From Phycisphaeraceae bacterium (lineage in GTDB: Bacteria; Planctomycetota; Phycisphaerae; Phycisphaerales; SM1A02), in assembly GCA_004213555.1 (NCBI GenBank), contig SHAP01000004.1:159254-223253 (forward strand): a stretch of DNA of 64,000 bases, read 5' to 3'. Made by a program: the position numbers and the translations under genes. How positions within the stretch are numbered: the first letter of the stretch is position 1; every line of letters begins with the position of its first letter. A model generated the notes under the pieces. The model was given only the letters and a program-made list of their open reading frames with translations. It ran no database searches and was not told where the DNA came from. Shown piece after piece: positions 17,772-26,810 of this stretch.

Positions 17772-18143
17772 ATGAAAACGCAGCTTCTTATCGCTCTGAC
17801 TTGCTCGTCTCTGGCCTTTGCCGATCGCGGCAACAGTCATTCGAACAGTGCTTCAGGAGTCTCCAAGGGCAACGATTTTTCGAACGCCGCAATCTATGTT
17901 GAACGCCCGGCTGATACCGCCAAAGGCAGCGACTTCTCGAACGGGAAAGCCAAATCCAAGAAAGGGAATGACTTTTCGAACGGGGCCTCTGGATCTGGGG
18001 AGTACAGCTTCCAAACCCTTTTGGAGTGGCTCAGCGAATACGGTCAATCTTCAGCCACCGGAAGCAATCGGTTGAGGGCCGACAAAAATCGAGACGCCAA
18101 AGTGGATTTTCGTGACCTCTTGATGATCTTCTCTGGATCCTAA
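17772..18143 (+). CDS. Small secreted KG(N/S)DFSN-repeat protein with dockerin-like tail
   Basis: A 123-residue protein I do not recognise as any named family. A signal peptide (MKTQLLIALTCSSLAFA) is followed by three near-identical heptads KGNDFSN, KGSDFSN and KGNDFSN at about residues 32-38, 53-59 and 66-72, separated by low-complexity Lys/Ala/Ser linkers. A C-terminal helical part (LLEWLSEYG) ends in a single EF-hand-like unit, DKNRDAKVDFRDLLMIF, like the tails of two larger proteins in this window. AAGGA lies 9 bases before the ATG, and a strong hairpin follows the stop, so it appears to be a monocistronic, deliberately expressed gene. The function is unknown; a surface or matrix role is a guess. 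Confidence 0.75.
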   Translation: MKTQLLIALTCSSLAFADRGNSHSNSASGVSKGNDFSNAAIYVERPADTAKGSDFSNGKAKSKKGNDFSNGASGSGEYSFQTLLEWLSEYGQSSATGSNRLRADKNRDAKVDFRDLLMIFSGS

Positions 18144-18170
18144 ATCCCCAAACAGCATGTTCCTCCTCAA

Positions 18171-18196
18171 CCGCGGCTCGGATTTCCGGGCCGCGG
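18171..18196 (+). terminator. GC-rich hairpin terminator after the KGNDFSN gene
   Basis: An 11-bp stem (18171-18181 with 18186-18196, one G-U pair) has a 4-base AUUU loop and is followed by a weak U-rich stretch (TGTTTCATT). It begins 27 bases after the stop. Its position also argues that the M1 peptidase starts downstream of it, at 18223. Confidence 0.6.
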
Positions 18197-18222
18197 GCTG
18201 TTTCATTCCTACTCTGTACACC

Positions 18223-20865
18223 ATGATTGGAACCCTGCTTCTCAGCTTCATCGCACTCCATGATCAACACGACTTAGGATCGCTGCCCCCCATGCCAGAC
18301 GGGCCCTATCTCCGGCCGGAAAAGTTTGGTGAGCCCGACCTGTTCCGACAGCTGGAGTACGACCTGCCCACCGCAAACACCTACCGAACCGCGAGTGGTG
18401 CCCCGGGACATCTGTACTGGCAAAACCGAGCCGATCACATCATTCACGTGAGGCTTGATCCTGAAGTACACGGCGTGGATGGGATCGAAAAAATCACGTA
18501 CCACAATCAAAGTCCAGACGCCCTGCGATACCTCTGGATGCAGTTGGATCAAAATCGACACGCACCAGATTCGCGAGCGAACCTCTCACGGCGGGGTCCA
18601 GACTTGGATCAGCCCCAGTCCATTGGGTGGCTCGAGAGCTTTGCCGAGAGATTGGCCCATCCCGGAGGCACGACGATCCATCACGTACAAGACAGCCAAG
18701 GGCAAGAATTGGCATTCACCATCGTGGGATCCATGATGCGTATCGATCTGCCCCAGCCACTGACCAACGGTGAGGTCTTTCAATTTGAAGTGAAATGGTC
18801 TCACCGAATCACCCCAGATGCTGTCCGGTCTCGCAGTGGGTACGAAATTCTCGATGACGGGACAGGTTTGTATGAATTGGCCCAATGGTTTCCTCGAATG
18901 TGCGCTTACACCGACACGCGTGGCTGGCAACACAAAGAATTTTTGGGCCGAGGTGAATTTACTTTGGAGTTTGGCAACTATGAGTTGCACATCACCGTCC
19001 CCGAGAATCATGTGGTGGCCGCATCAGGGGTACTGCAAAATCCTGAAGAAGTTCTGACCGATCAACAACAACAACGATTGGACGCTTCAAGGACTTCAAC
19101 GGAGCCCATCATGGTGGTCACCGAAGAGGAAGCAGCGAAGAATCGCTCTGCGAATCCGCAAGAAGAACGAACCTGGGTGTATCTCGCAGAAAACGTCCGC
19201 GATGTCGCTTGGGCCAGCAGCCCCGCCTTTTTGATGGATTCTTGGGGCGTCATCGTGCCAGGGACCACACGGACCGTGATGTGCCAAAGTTATTTCCCCG
19301 AAGAAGGTGAACCCATCTGGAGCCGATGGTCAACGCAGGCGATTGCCCACACCATCGAAATTTATTCCCGGTACTACCCATACCCATACCCAACCTCATT
19401 GAGCGTCAATGGTCCCGTAGGTGGGATGGAATATCCAATGATCACCTTCAATGGTCCGCGGCCCGAGGAGGACGACACCTATCCCGAACGCACCAAATAC
19501 CGACTGATCGGTGTGGTCATTCACGAGGTCGGCCACAACTGGTTCCCCATGATCATCAACTCGGACGAGCGGCAATGGACATGGATGGATGAAGGTCTGA
19601 ATACCTTTGTGCAATCCATTGCAGAAGCCGAATGGTCAAAGACCTATCCGCCGCGGCGTGGGGATCCGGAAAACATCGTGCCTTTCATGACCAGTGAGAA
19701 GCAAGTGCCGATCATGACCAATTCGGAGTCGATCCGTCAGTTTGGGAACAACGCCTACGCCAAGCCATGTGCGGCACTGAATGTGCTCCGGGAATCTGTA
19801 CTCGGCCGCGAACTCTTTGATTTTGCTTTTCGAGAATACTGCCACCGCTGGGCGTTCCGCCGACCCGAACCTGCTGACCTGTTCCGAAGCTTGGAAGACG
19901 CTTCTGGCGTCGACTTGGATTGGTTTTGGCGGGGATGGTTCATGACCACAGACCACGTTGACATCGCCATCGAAAATGTTCGTCGATTCGATCTCGCCAA
20001 CGCAGTTGGCGATGAAATGGCAGAGGCGCGACGTCTTGATTCTGAACGTGGAAAATCAGCAGCCCAGAGACGCAACGACGAGCTGAACGTCCCCCGACGT
20101 GTGGACCAACATCCGATGATTGTCGATTTCTATGAAGGACGAGATCGATTCATGGTCACCCCGGAGGACGAACGCGCATGGGCCCGGATGCTTGAGCGGA
20201 TGGAAGAAAATCAGCGGGCCATCTTTTCGCAAGACTGGATATTTCACGAGATCACACTCCGCAATGTTGGGGGCATCCCCATGCCCGTCCCCTTGCAGCT
20301 GACATACACCGATGGCACCACGGAACTGGTACCGCTCCCAGTTGAAATCTGGGCCAACAACGAGCCGGTCGTGACCAAGGTCCTTGCCAGTCCCGCCCCC
20401 ATTCAGCAGATTCGTTTTGATCCCACTCGAGACTTGGCGGATTCTGATCGGGCAAATGATGTATTTCCCCGAGAGATCAACTCGGGCTTGGTCACCATCA
20501 CGGTGCCCTACGACCAGCGAAACCCAATGCAAGCCGACCGCGATGAGCGCGGCCGAAGAGACAGCTTGCCTGGTGTCCAAACCATTGCCCAAACCCTGCT
20601 CGATGGATGGGTGCCCGAAGAAGGTGCCGCCCCCAACGAGGCCGCGGCGACGTTGCTCAATCAAGCAGCAATCATCGACGCACTGGATGCCTTCGGACAG
20701 CCTTTCACCGTTGAACTGTCTGGCGAAGCCTGGACCGAAACATCGGAATCGCCACTGGCGTATGTGACCTCGGTTGGTTTCGACGGCAAGCCTCGAACCG
20801 ATGATGACCTGGCCTGGCGCATTGAACTGGATGGAACCGTGACGCCTGTGAACGCCAAGGACTGA
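18223..20865 (+). CDS. M1-family zinc metallopeptidase (aminopeptidase N-like)
   Basis: Gluzincin peptidase, probably exported. The signal peptide MIGTLLLSFIAL starts at the ATG at 18223, just past a terminator hairpin; an ATG at 18157 is in frame but would place that hairpin inside the gene. The N-terminal beta domain spans about residues 80-290. The exopeptidase-type motif GGMEYP lies near residue 407. The zinc site HEVGH at 434-438 has the third ligand Glu457, giving HExxH-x18-E, in HNWFPMIINSDERQWTWMDE. The Ala/Arg-rich C-terminal region lacks the long ERAP-type helical domain of full-length aminopeptidase N. Cleavage preference is unknown. Confidence 0.9.
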   Translation: MIGTLLLSFIALHDQHDLGSLPPMPDGPYLRPEKFGEPDLFRQLEYDLPTANTYRTASGAPGHLYWQNRADHIIHVRLDPEVHGVDGIEKITYHNQSPDALRYLWMQLDQNRHAPDSRANLSRRGPDLDQPQSIGWLESFAERLAHPGGTTIHHVQDSQGQELAFTIVGSMMRIDLPQPLTNGEVFQFEVKWSHRITPDAVRSRSGYEILDDGTGLYELAQWFPRMCAYTDTRGWQHKEFLGRGEFTLEFGNYELHITVPENHVVAASGVLQNPEEVLTDQQQQRLDASRTSTEPIMVVTEEEAAKNRSANPQEERTWVYLAENVRDVAWASSPAFLMDSWGVIVPGTTRTVMCQSYFPEEGEPIWSRWSTQAIAHTIEIYSRYYPYPYPTSLSVNGPVGGMEYPMITFNGPRPEEDDTYPERTKYRLIGVVIHEVGHNWFPMIINSDERQWTWMDEGLNTFVQSIAEAEWSKTYPPRRGDPENIVPFMTSEKQVPIMTNSESIRQFGNNAYAKPCAALNVLRESVLGRELFDFAFREYCHRWAFRRPEPADLFRSLEDASGVDLDWFWRGWFMTTDHVDIAIENVRRFDLANAVGDEMAEARRLDSERGKSAAQRRNDELNVPRRVDQHPMIVDFYEGRDRFMVTPEDERAWARMLERMEENQRAIFSQDWIFHEITLRNVGGIPMPVPLQLTYTDGTTELVPLPVEIWANNEPVVTKVLASPAPIQQIRFDPTRDLADSDRANDVFPREINSGLVTITVPYDQRNPMQADRDERGRRDSLPGVQTIAQTLLDGWVPEEGAAPNEAAATLLNQAAIIDALDAFGQPFTVELSGEAWTETSESPLAYVTSVGFDGKPRTDDDLAWRIELDGTVTPVNAKD

Positions 20866-20882
20866 CCAAGCTTGATGCTGGT

Positions 20883-22034
20883 TTACTGAAGAGGCTCAGC
20901 CATTCGGCGCTCGAGGCTTTGGAATCGTGCACGCAGTTCGGATCCTTCAAAACCCCGGAGTGGCGGGAGCTCGAGGGTCATCAGGGCCCCGAACGCTTCG
21001 GAGCCACGTCGAATCAAATCGGCCGTCTCCAAAGAAAGGTCAACCGTGCGCCACGTGTTCGCGGCCAAGCGAAGATCCTTCTCAACCTCCACGTTCCCAC
21101 GCTCAACACCTTCGGCTTGAATCTTGAGATACTCGATGTAGCGAACTGCGGCGGTCTGGGTCAATTCCAATTGATCGACGTTCCTCTGGAAAGCTTCGGC
21201 ACGGTCTGGGTCTGCGGCTTTCCCTGACAAAGCCTCTTGCCGCTGAAACTCTGCGTCTTTCAAAATGGTGTCAAGGCGTGGAATGGCCACTTCGCGAACC
21301 CACCGAACGTAATCGTCTTGGGCGACGTCAACCAATCGGACCAACAACACATAAAGACCGTAGTACTTCCGAGTCAGCTCGGGGGCCTCCCCGCTCTCAT
21401 CTGCCAGACGGTGCAACTGTTCGGTGACCAGCCGAACATTGGCAATGGTGATGGCCAAGTCGCTGAAGCGCTCGCCCGCCAGCGTCCCCAACAGCGAACG
21501 TGCAGCTTGATCTTCAATTTTTAGACCAGTGCGGGAAAGCGCTTCAATGAATTGCCTTTCGACTTCAAGCAAGGCCAATCGAAGGTCCTCTTGCTTGGCC
21601 TGACTTTCTAAAATCATCTCATCGAATTCTTCGCGGCTGGTGACAATCAAGTCTTCTGCTTTCCCAAGCGAATCTTCGGCGGGAGCCGTATCGCGTTTGC
21701 GACGCATTTCGTCTTGATCGAAATTGGCATCACGGATGGCTTTTTGAATGGCCTTGGCCTCCGCCCGAAGGTCGCCAGCGCCTTCGCCTGCAAGAACCAT
21801 CGTCACCGCGCGGAGCAGATCTTCGATGGCTTCATCGTTTGAAATTTTGGTCTCTTTGACCCCAATGACATCCCACCAAGGGCTTTTCTCGGGAAGGGTT
21901 TCGTGTGATTCAAATTTTCCCAACGCCTTCCCAAGATCCCGCTCAACACGATTGAAAAGATCTTGTCCTGCTGCGACCGGATCCTCAACAAAAACAGAAT
22001 CTTGCAAGATGGACAGAAGAAGCAAAGAAATCAT
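20883..22034 (-). CDS. Secreted helical protein of unknown function
   Basis: I do not recognise this 383-residue protein. A short hydrophobic leader (MISLLLLSILQDSVF) is followed by an almost wholly alpha-helical, charge-rich sequence likely to form coiled coil (for example DEMILESQAKQEDLRLALLE and LDTILKDAEFQRQEALSG). No catalytic motif is evident. The start overlaps the stop of the preceding secreted helical gene by 4 bases (ATGA), so the two are translationally coupled and probably act together in the periplasm or at the envelope. It is convergent with the M1 peptidase, with only 17 bases between stops. Confidence 0.7.
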   Translation of the reverse strand: MISLLLLSILQDSVFVEDPVAAGQDLFNRVERDLGKALGKFESHETLPEKSPWWDVIGVKETKISNDEAIEDLLRAVTMVLAGEGAGDLRAEAKAIQKAIRDANFDQDEMRRKRDTAPAEDSLGKAEDLIVTSREEFDEMILESQAKQEDLRLALLEVERQFIEALSRTGLKIEDQAARSLLGTLAGERFSDLAITIANVRLVTEQLHRLADESGEAPELTRKYYGLYVLLVRLVDVAQDDYVRWVREVAIPRLDTILKDAEFQRQEALSGKAADPDRAEAFQRNVDQLELTQTAAVRYIEYLKIQAEGVERGNVEVEKDLRLAANTWRTVDLSLETADLIRRGSEAFGALMTLELPPLRGFEGSELRARFQSLERRMAEPLQ

Positions 22035-22855
22035 GGGACGCGCCTCGTACTCGACCCAGGAGACTTGGACTCGGACGGACCAGACTTGGGCAATGGATTG
22101 ATTCGGATGGCCTCAAAGACTTGCTCTTCGCGCAGCAGTCCGACGCAAGCCATAACAGCTTCACGTTCACGTATTGCGTCGCGCTCATTCTGTGCGGTGA
22201 GGACTGGCATCAGTTGCTGCATCATGCGTTGCTGCTGGGCTTGAGTGAGATCCAATTGCTGAAGCGCTTTCGCAAAAGCAGGGATGTTGGGGAGACGTCG
22301 CAAGAGAGACTCACGGAGTCGAACTGATCGTGTCGCCACGGTGGCCCGGATTTTGAGTGCGCGTGCAGGGAGTTCGACCCCAGCATCGGCCAAAATTTCT
22401 TTTTCCAATGCCTCTCGATATTCCCGAACGGCGTCCAAAGCAACCTTCGTTTGTTCCGGAGTGATCAGATCTTTCAATTCGTAGACCAATGAACTTCGCT
22501 TGGCCACCACGCCCCAGCCATCAATAACTTCTCCCAGAGAAATTTCACCACCCTGGCTTGATTTCAAAACCATTTCTTTCAGCCGGTCCAAGTGGTCGTC
22601 AACGTAAAGATCAAATTCTCGGTCCCGAATCAGAATCAGGTCCTGAACCTTTTGCCGAACCGCCGGGGAAAGATTGAGCTTCTGCACCGCAACATGTGAA
22701 GACTCTGACCAGCGGAGCAGACGACCGTTTTCAGATCGTTGCACCAACGTGATTGGAGGATTGGCGATCAACGCAGGTGGAGGTGAATCACCCCCACTGG
22801 CCAAAGGTGGATCGGCCCAGACAAAAGACAACACAAACAAAAGATCGAAAATCAC
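22031..22855 (-). CDS. Secreted helical protein of unknown function, Spy/CpxP-like composition
   Basis: A 274-residue protein with a GTG start and a signal peptide (MIFDLLFVLSFVWA). The mature part is helical, with LTxxQ-type turns recalling periplasmic Spy/CpxP-like or LTXXQ proteins: LSPAVRQKVQDLIL, ITPEQTKVALDAVREYREAL and LDLTQAQQQRMMQQLMP. This resemblance is compositional and may not be homology. It is the first gene of a two-gene unit, overlapping the next by ATGA. The divergent pseudouridine synthase starts 24 bases away, so the two promoters must overlap the coding starts or sit very close. Confidence 0.68.
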   Translation of the reverse strand: MIFDLLFVLSFVWADPPLASGGDSPPPALIANPPITLVQRSENGRLLRWSESSHVAVQKLNLSPAVRQKVQDLILIRDREFDLYVDDHLDRLKEMVLKSSQGGEISLGEVIDGWGVVAKRSSLVYELKDLITPEQTKVALDAVREYREALEKEILADAGVELPARALKIRATVATRSVRLRESLLRRLPNIPAFAKALQQLDLTQAQQQRMMQQLMPVLTAQNERDAIREREAVMACVGLLREEQVFEAIRINPLPKSGPSESKSPGSSTRRVP

Positions 22856-22878
22856 CAGCCAAGTGTACGCTCAGAGTC

Positions 22879-23574
22879 ATGGGACGCCTCTTTTCTCCCC
22901 ACGAAGAGCTCACAATCCTGCACCAAGAAGATGACTTTGTTGTCATCCACAAACCTTGGGGCATGCGATCGGCCCCAGGGCGTCCGGAAAATACCCACGA
23001 TTCGGCTGAGCTTCGTTTGCGACAACACATTCCCAGAGCTGAGGGACCCATGAGTGTCCACCGGTTGGATGTCGAGACAAGCGGACTGATGGTCTTTGCG
23101 CTGAATGCTTCCACCCAATCCAATCTGTCAAAGCAGTTCCAAAAGCGTCTCGTAGGCAAGCGGTACATCGCCCTGGTGGAACATTCGCCGGCCGGAAATC
23201 AAGGTGCGATCGAGGCGCCCTTGGTCAAGGATCCCGAACCCACCCATTGGCCACGCCAGAAGATTTGTCACGATTCGGGTCGGCCATCTCGCACGCTCTG
23301 GCGCATCCACGAACGGCCCATCGATGAGCCTTTGCGACAGCAAGGACGAACAGCGCGTTTGGAACTTCGGCCCGAAACCGGCCGGACCCATCAAATTCGA
23401 GTGCATCTGGCCTCCCCACCAGAAGAGGGCGGTTTGGGCACGCCCATCCTTGGTGACACCCTCTATGGGTCAGAGTCCACGGCCCCTCGGCTGTGCTTGC
23501 ACGCCGAAGAGTTGGCTTTTTGGCGACCGAATACCGATGAATGGCTGAAATTCGAATCGCCGGCCCCATTTTAA
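22879..23574 (+). CDS. RluA-family RNA pseudouridine synthase
   Basis: Converts specific uridines to pseudouridine in rRNA or tRNA. Visible signatures: FVVIHKPWGMRSAPG, the catalytic loop VHRLDVETSGLMVFAL with the catalytic aspartate, GKRYIALVE, and the C-terminal RPETGRTHQIRVHLA with GDTLYG. There is no S4 domain, and 231 residues fits the short RluA/RluC-catalytic-only type; the target position cannot be assigned. ATG 22879 is used because the reading frame upstream is low-complexity and overlaps the divergent gene. A terminator hairpin follows at 23663. Confidence 0.9.
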   Translation: MGRLFSPHEELTILHQEDDFVVIHKPWGMRSAPGRPENTHDSAELRLRQHIPRAEGPMSVHRLDVETSGLMVFALNASTQSNLSKQFQKRLVGKRYIALVEHSPAGNQGAIEAPLVKDPEPTHWPRQKICHDSGRPSRTLWRIHERPIDEPLRQQGRTARLELRPETGRTHQIRVHLASPPEEGGLGTPILGDTLYGSESTAPRLCLHAEELAFWRPNTDEWLKFESPAPF

Positions 23575-23662
23575 AAATCAAAACTTTGTGGCGGGTCACT
23601 GCTCGCCACCTCGCCACTTCTGGTGGACCGGGTTGGACACTCGGCTCACCAACCCGATCCGG

Positions 23663-23698
23663 GCCCCGTCGCGTGTGCGGCGGGGCTCTTCCATTTTT
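23663..23698 (+). terminator. Intrinsic terminator after the pseudouridine synthase
   Basis: A 10-bp stem (23663-23672 with 23677-23686, one G-U pair) with loop GTGT is followed by TCTTCCATTTTT. It sits 88 bases after the stop and separates this gene from the oppositely oriented tRNA-Leu. Confidence 0.7.
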
Positions 23699-23735
23699 GA
23701 CGAAGACCGACGACGCCGGGATGTCGGACGTTCAA

Positions 23736-23821
23736 TAGGCTCGGAGGGACTCGAACCCTCAACGCTCAATTTGAGCCGCGGATTTTAAGTCCGCTGCGTC
23801 TGCCAATTCCGCCACGAGCCC
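23736..23821 (-). tRNA. tRNA-Leu(UAA)
   Basis: An 86-nt cloverleaf on the minus strand: 7-bp acceptor stem (with one G-U), D arm GTGGCGGAATTGGCAGACGC, anticodon loop CTTAAAA giving anticodon UAA, a long class-II variable arm typical of leucine, T arm GGGTTCGAGTCCC, and discriminator A. CCA is not encoded. Confidence 0.95.
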
Positions 23822-23882
23822 AGAACTTGACTCTACCACCTCCGCAAGGAAAGGCTTCCCTCGATACCTTGAAGTTGGCGAC

Positions 23883-24920
23883 TTAAGGTGAGGGGCCTGA
23901 GGTTGAAACATCAACTGGATTCTTGGTGGGGGATTGCAGAACGCTTTGGATTTGACGGATCGGTGTGACCCGAAAAGCCGGAAGTCGGTACACCCACCGC
24001 AGCCAACGGCTCCATTTGGGCTGAGGGTTCTGCCCTTGCGACGGCACAAAATCCAATCCGCACCATGCGCCAGATCCCTCTTCCTCCCCCAAGTCAATGG
24101 AAACGGTCAGTTGGCCCTCTCGAGCGACATAGGTCAGAACAACAGTGTCGTTTGACCATTGGTGCTGGTCGCGCGCGATGACATCGTCAAAATCAAGACG
24201 GGTCGGCCACCCAGGAAGTTCTGCTCGGGCCAATTGCACAGCCTTGTCGGGGACCAAATCCAAGGTGTCTGCAGCAAGATCCCATGAGTCGTTGGTGGAT
24301 TCGGGTGAGGTATTTGCACGAACAAGCCGCATCGGTCCGAAGTTCATCTCAGCAATTCCAGATCGATCCAGCGTGCAAAAATTCGTTTCCAACCAACCAA
24401 TTGGATCCACCTCCACTTCAACATGGCCCTTGCACTTGAAAGTTTGATCTTCGGTTGCCAATCGGGCAAACGTGCTTTTCGGGGACCACTGCTGCTTCCC
24501 CAAGATGACATGGCCCACAAGATCAGACTCGGCAGAGAGTTCGATCTCGATGGCGCGGGCACCTTCGGTTGACACGTCCAAATCGATGGCGGCATGACGT
24601 GCCGGGTCTTGGGTCTTGGCTTCCCAACGCTCAAGCTGGTCCAGTTGCACCAACAGTTGTCGAATGCGTTCTCGATCGACGGGGTAGTCGGCGGCGGATG
24701 CGCATTGCCACTGACTGGCGACGCGTCGAATCAATGTGGTCACGCCCCCCTGCCGAATTGTGATGGCGTCAATGGCTTCAGCGTTTGCCTTGAGGGTTGG
24801 AACCATCGGTGTTCCAAGGCCATCCTTTGATGACTCTTCAGGGTTGGGCCGAGTGATCACCGCCAGAAGCAAGACCGTGGTGATTGCGGCCAATGGCATA
24901 AGGCTCTTTTTCTCGCTCAC
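23883..24920 (-). CDS. DUF4340 domain protein, partner of GldG-type ABC exporter
   Basis: Membrane-anchored protein of 345 residues. A hydrophobic helix near the N-terminus (LMPLAAITTVLLLAVI) is followed by a periplasmic DUF4340-type region with repeated beta motifs (IDAITIRQGGVTTLIRRV, LLVQLDQLERWEA, IEIELSAESDLVGHVILGKQ). GTG 24920 is chosen because it forms a GTGA overlap with the gldG-like stop, matching the coupling upstream. DUF4340 proteins regularly follow GldA/GldF/GldG-type ABC genes. The role in that system is not known biochemically. It is last in the four-gene unit, and tRNA-Leu lies 61 bases downstream. Confidence 0.8.
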   Translation of the reverse strand: MSEKKSLMPLAAITTVLLLAVITRPNPEESSKDGLGTPMVPTLKANAEAIDAITIRQGGVTTLIRRVASQWQCASAADYPVDRERIRQLLVQLDQLERWEAKTQDPARHAAIDLDVSTEGARAIEIELSAESDLVGHVILGKQQWSPKSTFARLATEDQTFKCKGHVEVEVDPIGWLETNFCTLDRSGIAEMNFGPMRLVRANTSPESTNDSWDLAADTLDLVPDKAVQLARAELPGWPTRLDFDDVIARDQHQWSNDTVVLTYVAREGQLTVSIDLGEEEGSGAWCGLDFVPSQGQNPQPKWSRWLRWVYRLPAFRVTPIRQIQSVLQSPTKNPVDVSTSGPSP

Positions 24921-26809
24921 AACACCTTTCTCCGCATCAAGAAAATCAATCCGGACACTGACGCAACGACCAATGGCCAAACGATGGTGTTGAACAACAT
25001 CAGATTGGTGCCGAGTTGTTCGATATTTCTACGGAGGTTGAGCTGCACCAATCGAAGTTGCTTCCGAGCCGCGATGATCTTGTCTTGCAATTGGTCCACT
25101 TCGGCCTCCTGCTCGGGAGAAAGCAGCAATGTGGCTTGGCTCCCTGCTTGAGCCTGCTGCAGTTGACCAAGACGGCGCTCGGTCTCTTGGATTTCTGTCT
25201 CAAGTCGCTCCTGCTCCGCCAAGTACTCGCTTTCAGCCGCTTGACGAAGCGCCTCCACCCGGTCGAAGGGCCGGGTGTACTCACCACGGCCTCGCAGCCC
25301 CGCGAGCACAGGATCGCCCGCCATGGTCTCCATGGCATTCAGCATGAAGGAACCGTTGTCAGCAAAGGTTCGGTACCCCAAACTGATCGATCCCAAACGC
25401 TCTTCGCGGATCCAGTTGTTGTCGGACAGAAAGTCAACATCCCCCAACACCAGAATGTTGGCCACTCCAGTTGGCACCTCTGGTGCACTGTCCAATAGCT
25501 CTTCCAGAGCGGGATCAACAGCAGCTTCGGTTTTGACCGGCGGGTATGCACTCTTGATGGGCCCGGTGAATCGGGCGGCCACCGTCTGGTATTCCCCACT
25601 GGATTCAAAGTTCTGAATCAACGTGCCGGGATCAATCTGAAAACCCAATTGAGCCGTCAACATCCTTTGACTGTTTTCACTGGAGCGGACCACCGGAATC
25701 AGACGTGTTGGTGCATCTTCCTCAATGGAGAAGGCCCCCGTCGTCGCGAGATTCAGAGTGGTCAGGCCCTTGGTGATGGGGTCGTCCCCGTTGAGGTTCT
25801 CACTTTGAGCATTCCACCACGCGATGAAGTCCATGACCTCCACGCCGCGGCTCGTCGTCGCTTGGACCCGAAGCGCAAGGTCACGATCGGCCACGAAATA
25901 GCCTCGAGTCCAATTCAGACCCCACGCACCCAAGAAGGTGTCAAATTGGCTTGAAGTGGGTTGTGGCCCCTGCATTCCAAATGCGGGCTCGGCGGCTTGA
26001 GCATCCGCTTCACACCAAGGATCCAAACACAACAGCAATGGCTTCTCTTGAAGCACGTACGCGTCGATTGCCACGGCCAACTCAGCGGAGATGGATCTGG
26101 GATGCACGATCCAAAGCAAGTCCAGACCATCGGGCAATGCGGTGTCCGACTCGGCAATGGGCACCACATCGAAGAGTTGCTCGACCTGAGACAAGATTTG
26201 CCAACCTGGCTTCATCTGCATTGTTTGTTGGTCGAGACTTGGCGCCATTTCGAGCGAAGTCACCAAACCAACGGTGGGCCGCCCCAATCGGCCAATAGAA
26301 ATGACCGAGCGCATCACTTCGTATTCCAAGAACCGTTCTTGCGTTGGATCCAAATACGGAATGACGCTTTGTTCGTCGACGCTGTTGACCGCCACCAGAC
26401 CAAGGGTCAGTTCTCGACCTGCGCCATCAATCTGGATTCGGGAAAGCTGCGCGGCTCGGGCCAAATCCTCCGCCTCAGAAAATGGCTCGGGATCGAGCAC
26501 TCTCAGAGAGAGCTTGCCGTTGGAGGCTTGAACCATCTCCTCAAGGAACTCTTGGACGCGCTGGCCATACGTGCGGAAGTTCGGAAGATTTTCGGCACTC
26601 TTCTTGGAGTAATAGAAGTCCAGTCGTACCGGCTCATCGAGTGCTCGCAAGAGTGGACTCACCCCATCTGAGAGTGAGTACAGCTTGTCTTGGGTCAGGT
26701 CCAAGCGAAGTCCGGGCAGGCCGGTTGAAATCAAAATGTTTAACGCGAACACAGCAACCAGCAGCAGTGTGGATCCAAAGATCGCGGTTTGGGCGGATTT
26801 GTTGTTCAA
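24917..26809 (-). CDS. GldG-like ABC transporter auxiliary component
   Basis: A 630-residue membrane protein. An N-terminal helix (LLVAVFALNILISTGLPG) precedes a large periplasmic GldG/IFT52-like region: LDLTQDKLYSLSDGVSPLL, VRLDFYYSKKS and GYFVADRDLALRV. A coiled-coil segment (about residues 535-600, ESEYLAEQERLETEIQETE) leads to a C-terminal helix, WPLVVASVSGLIFLMRR. It starts at TTG 26809, one base after the permease stop. In Bacteroidetes the GldAFG complex supports gliding; in planctomycetes its substrate is unknown, so only a role in an ABC exporter is claimed. Confidence 0.87.
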   Translation of the reverse strand: MNNKSAQTAIFGSTLLLVAVFALNILISTGLPGLRLDLTQDKLYSLSDGVSPLLRALDEPVRLDFYYSKKSAENLPNFRTYGQRVQEFLEEMVQASNGKLSLRVLDPEPFSEAEDLARAAQLSRIQIDGAGRELTLGLVAVNSVDEQSVIPYLDPTQERFLEYEVMRSVISIGRLGRPTVGLVTSLEMAPSLDQQTMQMKPGWQILSQVEQLFDVVPIAESDTALPDGLDLLWIVHPRSISAELAVAIDAYVLQEKPLLLCLDPWCEADAQAAEPAFGMQGPQPTSSQFDTFLGAWGLNWTRGYFVADRDLALRVQATTSRGVEVMDFIAWWNAQSENLNGDDPITKGLTTLNLATTGAFSIEEDAPTRLIPVVRSSENSQRMLTAQLGFQIDPGTLIQNFESSGEYQTVAARFTGPIKSAYPPVKTEAAVDPALEELLDSAPEVPTGVANILVLGDVDFLSDNNWIREERLGSISLGYRTFADNGSFMLNAMETMAGDPVLAGLRGRGEYTRPFDRVEALRQAAESEYLAEQERLETEIQETERRLGQLQQAQAGSQATLLLSPEQEAEVDQLQDKIIAARKQLRLVQLNLRRNIEQLGTNLMLFNTIVWPLVVASVSGLIFLMRRKVL

Positions 26810-26810
26810 T

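Noticed and set aside
17850..18000. Repeat DNA in the KGNDFSN gene as a possible CRISPR or tandem array
   Set aside because: The units are short, irregularly spaced and in frame; they encode a protein heptad and are not direct repeats at DNA level.
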